Shown here in pieces: positions 44,214 through 48,940 of a stretch of DNA of 48,940 nt (positions are counted from its first letter, which is position 1; every line of letters begins with the position of its first letter). The notes below the pieces were generated by a model. That model was given only the letters and a program-made list of their open reading frames with translations. It did no database searches and was not told the origin of the DNA. Made by a program: the position numbers and the translations under genes. Source of the stretch: Phenylobacterium sp. GTDB lineage: Bacteria; Pseudomonadota; Alphaproteobacteria; Caulobacterales; Caulobacteraceae. The DNA lies in contig NZ_SSMX01000025.1 in NCBI RefSeq assembly GCF_004799515.1, positions 1 through 48,940 on the forward strand, given 5' to 3'.

Positions 44214-45116
44214 ATGCTTCGCGAAAGACGAAGGATGCGGTTCGACCTCACCGACTTGAAGCTGTTCTGCGACGTGGCCGACGCGGGCTCGATCACCGCC
44301 GGCGCTGAGCGCAGCGCGCTGGCGCTCGCGGCGGCCTCGACGCGGATCCGCGGCATGGAGGACGCGCTGGGCGCGCCGCTGCTGGTCCGGTCGCGCTCAG
44401 GGATCAGCCTCACCGAGGCTGGCCGCACCCTCCTGAAGCACGCCCGCGCCATGCTGGCCCAGAGCGCGCGGCTGCGCGAGGACCTCAGCGCCTTCGCCGG
44501 CGGCCTCACGGGCGAGGTGCGCCTGCTGGCCAACACCAATGCGCTGACCGAATTCCTGCCCGAGGCCCTGTCGTCCTTCCTGGCGGCGCATCCGCACGTC
44601 AGCGTCGACCTGGAGGAACGGCTCTCCGACGAGATCGTGGGCCTGGTAGCCGAGGGCGCGGCGGACATCGGCATCGTGGCGGGCACCGTCGACGTGGGCG
44701 CGCTCGCCACCTATCCGTTCCGCTCCGACCGCTTCGTGGTCGCAGCCCCGCGCGGCCATCCGCTGGCGGACAAGCCCCGGGTGCGGTTCGCCCAGGTGCT
44801 GGACTACGACCTGGTGGGTCTCGACCGGGCCAGCTCCCTGCAACGCTTCCTGGCCGGCAAGGCCGCGCGGGAGGGCAAGCCGCTGCGCCTGCGGGTGCAG
44901 CTGCGCAGCTTCGACGCGGTCTGCCGGCTGGTGGAGGTGGGCGTCGGCGTCGGCGTGGTCCCGGCCACTACGGCGGCGCGGGCGGCCAGGACCATGGACC
45001 TGGCGACGGTGGAGCTGGCCGACGACTGGGCGGTCCGCGAACTCACCATCGTTGTGCGCGCCGACGCCGAACTGCGCCCCTATGCCAAGGCGCTGGTGGA
45101 GAGCCTGAAGGCCTAG
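44214..45116 (+). CDS. LysR-family transcriptional regulator
   Basis: A 300-residue LTTR. The N-terminal winged helix is seen in DLKLFCDVADAGSITAGAERSALALAAASTRIR and LLVRSRSGISLTEAGRTLLKHA; the effector domain follows with the linker helix AMLAQSARLREDLSAFAG and the typical RLLANTNALTEFLPEAL start. The ligand is unknown. It is divergent to sdhC, with 178 bp between the starts, so it may regulate the sdh operon, or itself, or neither. The ATG at 44214 is given; ATG 44235 (MRFDLTDLKLF) is an equally good start. The gene ends 13 bp before a convergent one. Confidence 0.88.
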   Translation: MLRERRRMRFDLTDLKLFCDVADAGSITAGAERSALALAAASTRIRGMEDALGAPLLVRSRSGISLTEAGRTLLKHARAMLAQSARLREDLSAFAGGLTGEVRLLANTNALTEFLPEALSSFLAAHPHVSVDLEERLSDEIVGLVAEGAADIGIVAGTVDVGALATYPFRSDRFVVAAPRGHPLADKPRVRFAQVLDYDLVGLDRASSLQRFLAGKAAREGKPLRLRVQLRSFDAVCRLVEVGVGVGVVPATTAARAARTMDLATVELADDWAVRELTIVVRADAELRPYAKALVESLKA

Positions 45117-45129
45117 GCTGCGAAAACCC

Positions 45130-46389
45130 TTAGGCCGCGAGCCGGCGGCGCTGGGCGGACTTCGAGAAGGCGCCGACCACCGCGTCGAACAGCTTGGCCA
45201 TCGCGGGCTTCTTGTAGGGATAGAGGTCCGCCGGATCCATGGCGTGGACGATCATCGCCACATCGACCTCGAACACCACCAGCCGGCCGTCCTGGGTCTC
45301 CGCGCAGTCGATGCCGAAGTAGTCGAGGCCGAAACCGTCGACCAGCGCCTGGAAGGCGCTTGCGTGGCGCTGGGCGAAGCCCGCGTCGAAGCTCGCCATC
45401 ATCTCCGCCTCGGCGTTGCGGTTGTCCACCTCGCCCATGTCGGCGTTCAGGTAGTGCACCATCCAGCGGCCGGAGACCGCCATGTGGGAGACGAAGGGCC
45501 GGCCGTCGACGAACACCACCCGCAGCTTGCGGAACAGGCCGTCGGGGCCGCTGTAGTCGAGGAAGGCGGCGACGAAGAACTCGTCCGCCAGATGGGTGAC
45601 CAGGTAGACCGCCAGCGCCTCGCGGGTCTCGATCTTCTCCAGCCCATTGCCGGCGTGCGAGCCGATGGGCCGCACGATCACCGGGAAGCGCAGGCCCAGG
45701 TGCAGGGCCTCGAGCGGGGTCTCGCCGCTGGCGGCTGCGGCCAGCGTCGCGCGGTCGACCCGGCGCGTGGCGGGGCAGAGCACGTTCGGGTGGCCGGCGA
45801 AGCGGTCGGCGACCCCGTCGCGGCTGAGCTCGGCGATCCGTTCGGGATGGCCGTTGACCACCGGGCGCGGCCAGGCGTCGAAGGCGGCGCGTAGGTGCGA
45901 AAGCGCGCGGGAGCCGTCGTCGGACTGGCCGATCGCCAGGAAGGCCACGTCATGCTCCGGGACCTCGGACGGCGCCGGCAGGCCAGCGTCGACGTAGCAG
46001 ACGGTGAGCTCGGCGTCGGAGCCTTCCAGCAGGAAGTCGATGGGGGTGTTGGCCATCAGGTCGCCGGGAGTCATGAAGGCCAGGATCTTCGGGCCTGCGC
46101 CCGTCCCGTGGACGGTGCGGTAGAACCGGCATTGCTCGATGGCCGCGGCCTGCAGCTCCAGGCCCTTGGCGCGGTCGCCGCTCATCTGCACCAGGGTGGA
46201 CAGGTCCATGAGCGCGCCCACGTCATTGGCGTCGGCCATGAAGCGGGCGCTGAGCTCATCCCAGACCGCCTGCAGCCGGACGCCCTCGAAGACCGTGCGG
46301 CCCAGGAAGGCCAGGCCCTGGCTCGCAGCCAGCCGGACCCTCTTCGGCTCCGCCGATCCCGACGCGGTGGCGGCGACGTCTTGCAACAT
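45130..46389 (-). CDS. ATP-grasp-like protein with N-terminal TPR-like helices
   Basis: A 419-residue soluble protein. The first 100 residues are helical, with TPR-like spacing (VWDELSARFMADANDVGALMDLSTLVQMSGDRAKGLELQAAA). The middle, PKILAFMTPGDLMANTPIDFLLEGSD and HDVAFLAIGQSD, resembles an N-terminal ATP-grasp domain. The C-terminal half is ATP-grasp-like: FPVIVRPIGSHAGNGLEKI, KLRVVFVDGRPFVSHMAVSGRWMVHY and the ligand loop DYFGIDCAETQDGRLVVFEVDVAMI. Such enzymes join a carboxylate to an amine using ATP, often on peptides, but neither substrate nor pathway is evident. It is convergent with the LysR gene. Upstream on the same strand lies zapE, about 190 bp away. Confidence 0.8.
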   Translation of the reverse strand: MLQDVAATASGSAEPKRVRLAASQGLAFLGRTVFEGVRLQAVWDELSARFMADANDVGALMDLSTLVQMSGDRAKGLELQAAAIEQCRFYRTVHGTGAGPKILAFMTPGDLMANTPIDFLLEGSDAELTVCYVDAGLPAPSEVPEHDVAFLAIGQSDDGSRALSHLRAAFDAWPRPVVNGHPERIAELSRDGVADRFAGHPNVLCPATRRVDRATLAAAASGETPLEALHLGLRFPVIVRPIGSHAGNGLEKIETREALAVYLVTHLADEFFVAAFLDYSGPDGLFRKLRVVFVDGRPFVSHMAVSGRWMVHYLNADMGEVDNRNAEAEMMASFDAGFAQRHASAFQALVDGFGLDYFGIDCAETQDGRLVVFEVDVAMIVHAMDPADLYPYKKPAMAKLFDAVVGAFSKSAQRRRLAA

Positions 46390-46580
46390 GGGTGATCCTT
46401 AGGCGAGCGAACGGAAGACTGGTGGGACAGCCCGTTCTGGGCTCGCGGGCGTAGGACAGACGCCGGCCTCTTAGAGAGCGGCCTCGGGATTGTCGCTTCG
46501 TTAACAGCCGCGCCGGAAAGGCTCGAAACCGCGCCGCGAGGCCGCTTCGTCACTCAACCGTGACTGGTAGGCCATGAATC

Positions 46581-47714
46581 TCAGGCCGGCTGGGCGGCCT
46601 CCTCCGCCAGCCAGTCGGCCGAGCGCATCTCCTCCAGCCGCGAGGCGGTGCGCTCGAACTCGAAGGCGCCGTCGCCGGTGGGATAGAGCTGGGACGGCTG
46701 CGCCTCGGCCAGGACGATCAGCTTGGCGTGCGCCTCGTAGAGGGCGTCGATCAGGATCACGAACCGCCGCGCCTCCTCGCGCCGGCTGGGGTCCAGCTTC
46801 GGCACGTCCTCCAGGAAGACGGTGTGGAAGCGCTCGGCCAGGGCGACATAGTCGTTCGGCCCCAGCGCCACCGCGCACAGGCTGGCGAAGCTGGCGCGGA
46901 CCTGGCCGCCCAGGGCGTGCGGCAGGGCGATCTTGCGGCCCAGCACCTCCAGGGTCGCGCCGGTCTCCTCCACGCCGTCCAGCATGTCGCGCCACAGGGC
47001 GTCGAAGGACCGCTCGTTGTCCGGGTCGATGGGCGAGAACCAGGTCCCCGCCGCCCGCAGGCGCTCCAGCCGGTAGTCGTGGCCGCCCGCCACCGTCACC
47101 ACCTCCAGGCGCTCCTTCAAGAGGTCGATGAACGGCAGGAAAAGCTGGCGGTTGATGCCGTCCTTGTAGAGGGCGTCGGGCTCGCGGTTGGAGGTGGCGA
47201 CCAGGGTGACGCCGCGGGCGAACAGGGCTTCGAACAGCCGCCCAAGGATCATGGCGTCGGCGATGTCGGTGACCTGGAACTCGTCGAAGCACAGCAGGCG
47301 TGCGCCGTCCGCGACCACGTCGGCGACGGGTGGGATCGGATCGTCCCCCTTATGTTGGCCGAACTTCGCCTTGCGCGCCGCCGCGTCGCCCGTGCGCCAG
47401 GCGCCGATCAGCCGGTGGACCTCGCCCATGAAGACGTGGAAGTGGGTGCGGCGCTTCTTCTCGACCGGGACCGTGGCGAAGAACAGGTCCATCAGCATCG
47501 ACTTGCCGCGGCCCACCGGGCCCCAGAGGTAGACGCCGCGCTCGGCCTGCGGCTTGCGGAACAGGCCCTTCAAGCCCCCGCCGCCGGAGCCGGCCTCGGC
47601 CAGGTCGCCCTCCAGCCGCGCCAGGGCTGCAAGGCCCGCGGCCTGGGCCGGGTCCGGCCGGATCTCGCCCGCGGCGAGGCGCTCGTCGTAGGCGGCTTGC
47701 AGGGCGGAGGCCAT
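46581..47714 (-). CDS. zapE: AFG1/ZapE-family ATPase
   Basis: A 377-residue P-loop ATPase of the AFG1/ZapE family. In E. coli ZapE acts at the division ring under low-oxygen or stress conditions; in mitochondria AFG1 handles respiratory complexes. Walker A is GPVGRGKS (65-72), Walker B is LLCFDEFQVTD, and sensor/arginine residues are in LVATSNREPDALY. The start ATG at 47714 is chosen because MASALQAAYDERLAAGEI fits the family start. The C-terminal Ala/Trp-rich tail is usual. It is transcribed toward the ATP-grasp gene and away from the small acidic protein, 100 bp apart. Confidence 0.92.
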   Translation of the reverse strand: MASALQAAYDERLAAGEIRPDPAQAAGLAALARLEGDLAEAGSGGGGLKGLFRKPQAERGVYLWGPVGRGKSMLMDLFFATVPVEKKRRTHFHVFMGEVHRLIGAWRTGDAAARKAKFGQHKGDDPIPPVADVVADGARLLCFDEFQVTDIADAMILGRLFEALFARGVTLVATSNREPDALYKDGINRQLFLPFIDLLKERLEVVTVAGGHDYRLERLRAAGTWFSPIDPDNERSFDALWRDMLDGVEETGATLEVLGRKIALPHALGGQVRASFASLCAVALGPNDYVALAERFHTVFLEDVPKLDPSRREEARRFVILIDALYEAHAKLIVLAEAQPSQLYPTGDGAFEFERTASRLEEMRSADWLAEEAAQPA

Positions 47715-47814
47715 GGCCCCGCCTAGCGGGCGGCGGCGGCGCGCGCAAGCAAGGGGCGTGAGGAACAGCCGCCAGCGCCACGGGTTGATGTTGTCTGCTT
47801 GAAGGAGACCGACC

Positions 47815-48102
47815 ATGGCCGACGAACCCCGCAGCTACGATCCCGACTCGATCGAGGCGAACCGCGGACGCGAACAGGGCCTGGGCGTGGGCCAACGCGA
47901 CCTCGACGCGCAGCGCGATCCCGATCAGCTGCCGCAGACGCCGCTGGAGCTCGACAACGACGACGAGCCGCTGCGCAGCGAGCCGGGCGACGAGGGCGCG
48001 GTGCTGAACGCCAACCACGCCAACCGCGGCGCCAAGCCCGACCGCTCCTCCGGCCCCAAGACCCGCCAGGCCAGCAAGGACCAGATCAGCCGTAGGAGCT
48101 GA
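47815..48102 (+). CDS. Small acidic hydrophilic protein, unknown
   Basis: A 95-residue protein with no hydrophobic segment: many Asp, Glu, Arg, Asn and Gln (for example DPDSIEANRGREQG, DEPLRSEPGDEGA and NANHANRGAKPDRSS). It is probably intrinsically disordered and may be a stress or desiccation-type protein, but that is inferred from composition only. GAAGGAGA lies ahead of the ATG at 47815. A GC hairpin (48113-48132) follows 10 bp after the stop and separates it from the convergent mmsA. Confidence 0.7.
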   Translation: MADEPRSYDPDSIEANRGREQGLGVGQRDLDAQRDPDQLPQTPLELDNDDEPLRSEPGDEGAVLNANHANRGAKPDRSSGPKTRQASKDQISRRS

Positions 48103-48112
48103 CCGTGGGTGG

Positions 48113-48132
48113 ATCCCGGCCTGCGCCGGGAT
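48113..48132. terminator. GC hairpin between convergent genes
   Basis: ATCCCGGC (48113-48120), ctgc, GCCGGGAT (48125-48132). It has the same arms as the repeat unit at 6027-6046. No T-run follows on either strand, so it may be a palindromic repeat with only weak terminator activity for the two converging genes. Confidence 0.55.
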
Positions 48133-48146
48133 GAGCCGCTACGCGC

Positions 48147-48940
48147 TCACTTCATCGTCGGGATAACGAAGGCGCTGTCCTCGACGGCGCCTTCCGGCCA
48201 GCGGGCGGTGATGGTCTTCACCTTGGTGTAGAACCGCACACCTTCCATGCCGTGCTGGTTGGTGTCGCCGAAGGCCGAGCGCTTCCAGCCGCCAAAGGTG
48301 TGGTAGGCCACCGGCACCGGGATCGGCACGTTGATGCCGACCATGCCGACGTTGACCTGGGCCGCGAACTCGCGCGCGGCGCGGCCGTTGCGGGTGAAGA
48401 TCGCCACGCCATTGCCGTACTGGTGTTGCGACGGCAGCGCGACGGCCTCCTCGAAGGTCTCGGCGCGCACGATCTGCAGCACGGGGCCGAAGATCTCTTC
48501 CTTGTAGGTGCGCATGTCCGGCTTCACCTGGTCGAACATCGACGGGCCGATGAAGAAGCCCTGGTCATAGCCCTGCAGGCTGAAGTCGCGGCCATCGACC
48601 ACCAGCTCGGCGCCCTCTTCGACACCCAGCTGGATGTAGTCGCTGACGCGGCGGCGATGGACGGCGGTGACCACCGGGCCGTATTGGGCCGAGGCGTCGG
48701 TGGAGATGCCGACCTTCAGGGTCTCGATTTCGGCCAGCATCTTCTCGCGGAAGGCCTCGGCGGTCTTGGCGCCCACCGGCACCACCACCGGCAGCGCCAT
48801 GCAGCGCTCGCCCGCCGAGCCGAAAGCCGCGCCGGAGATGTCCTTCACCGCCTGGTCGAGGTCGGCGTCGGGCATGACGATGCCGTGGTTCTTGGCGCCG
48901 CCCATGGCCTGGACGCGCTTGCCCGCCGCCGTGCCGCGCG
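48147..48940 (-). CDS. mmsA: Methylmalonate-semialdehyde dehydrogenase (CoA-acylating), 5' end missing
   Basis: The C-terminal 263 residues of a CoA-acylating aldehyde dehydrogenase; the gene starts beyond the right edge. MmsA converts methylmalonate semialdehyde (valine breakdown) and malonate semialdehyde to propionyl-CoA or acetyl-CoA. Visible hallmarks: AAGKRVQAMGGAKNHGIVMPDADL, the catalytic Cys in FGSAGERCMALPVVV, and EEIFGPVLQIVR, PVPVAYHTFGGWKRSAFGD, and FYTKVKTITARWP at the C-terminus, which is the MmsA (not generic aldehyde dehydrogenase) pattern. The stop lies at 48147-48149. No other valine-degradation gene is in view. Confidence 0.93.
   Translation of the reverse strand, partial: RGTAAGKRVQAMGGAKNHGIVMPDADLDQAVKDISGAAFGSAGERCMALPVVVPVGAKTAEAFREKMLAEIETLKVGISTDASAQYGPVVTAVHRRRVSDYIQLGVEEGAELVVDGRDFSLQGYDQGFFIGPSMFDQVKPDMRTYKEEIFGPVLQIVRAETFEEAVALPSQHQYGNGVAIFTRNGRAAREFAAQVNVGMVGINVPIPVPVAYHTFGGWKRSAFGDTNQHGMEGVRFYTKVKTITARWPEGAVEDSAFVIPTMK

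Noticed and set aside
46182..46553. Small frame upstream of the ATP-grasp-like gene as a peptide precursor
   Set aside because: It overlaps the 5' end of the ATP-grasp-like gene in another frame, shows no leader/core pattern and no strong Shine-Dalgarno.

Overview
The window is GC-rich chromosomal DNA from a member of the Alphaproteobacteria, most likely the order Caulobacterales (Caulobacter/Phenylobacterium-like). The strongest marker is a divL gene (22717-25041) whose H-box carries tyrosine in place of histidine, the known signature of Caulobacter DivL. Other pointers are regB/regA with a divergent senC, an mmcB gene under a GTTC-N7-GTTC LexA box, an F1 ATP synthase operon ending in a short epsilon subunit, and several families of intergenic palindromes. 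Nearly every base is used: genes are tightly packed, two convergent pairs share a CTAG at their stops, and many start codons are GTG or TTG. I see no rRNA, tRNA, CRISPR array, prophage or transposase gene.

Layout. 1-5089 (minus): end of a secreted Ala/Pro-rich protein, then atpHAGDC. 5322-9654: a small secreted protein with a clear terminator, a lipoprotein thiol oxidoreductase, a class A penicillin-binding protein and a methyltransferase. 9651-12490 (minus): a YgjP-type metallopeptidase, an intracellular PHB depolymerase and SenC. 12561-14666 (plus): the RegB/RegA redox two-component pair, divergent from senC. 14700-17406: a MarR regulator with a small partner, then a LytS/LytTR two-component pair. 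17577-18364 (minus): a probable SOS operon, mmcB plus a GIY-YIG protein. 18396-22583 (minus): a lipocalin, two tandem ferritin-like di-iron proteins, a zincin and an unknown protein. 22717-29308 (plus): divL, then a GntR(YtrA-like)/ABC transporter operon with its own palindromic operator, a membrane protein and a secreted protein of unknown function. 29305-31952: a periplasmic protein, an orphan Flp pilin (55 aa), a hydratase of the FAH superfamily and an SDR. 32085-33401: a secreted coiled-coil protein, large palindromes and a small membrane protein. 33437-38937 (minus): a [2Fe-2S] ferredoxin with its FAD reductase, and two tandem DUF885 proteins. 39150-44035 (minus): the succinate dehydrogenase operon, unusually with two methyltransferase genes between sdhA and sdhB. 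44214-48940: a LysR regulator, an ATP-grasp-like protein, a ZapE/AFG1 ATPase, a small acidic protein and the 5'-truncated mmsA.

The genes suggest an aerobic or microaerobic oligotroph. ATP synthase, succinate dehydrogenase, RegBA and SenC serve respiration and redox control; PhaZ releases carbon stored as polyhydroxybutyrate; MmsA feeds valine/propionate breakdown; DivL governs the cell cycle. The points I find most unusual are the two methyltransferases inside the sdh operon, the tandem di-iron genes behind a candidate operator, the LexA-box mmcB/GIY-YIG operon, the TPR/ATP-grasp-like protein, and a 136-bp near-perfect nested palindrome at 33014-33149.
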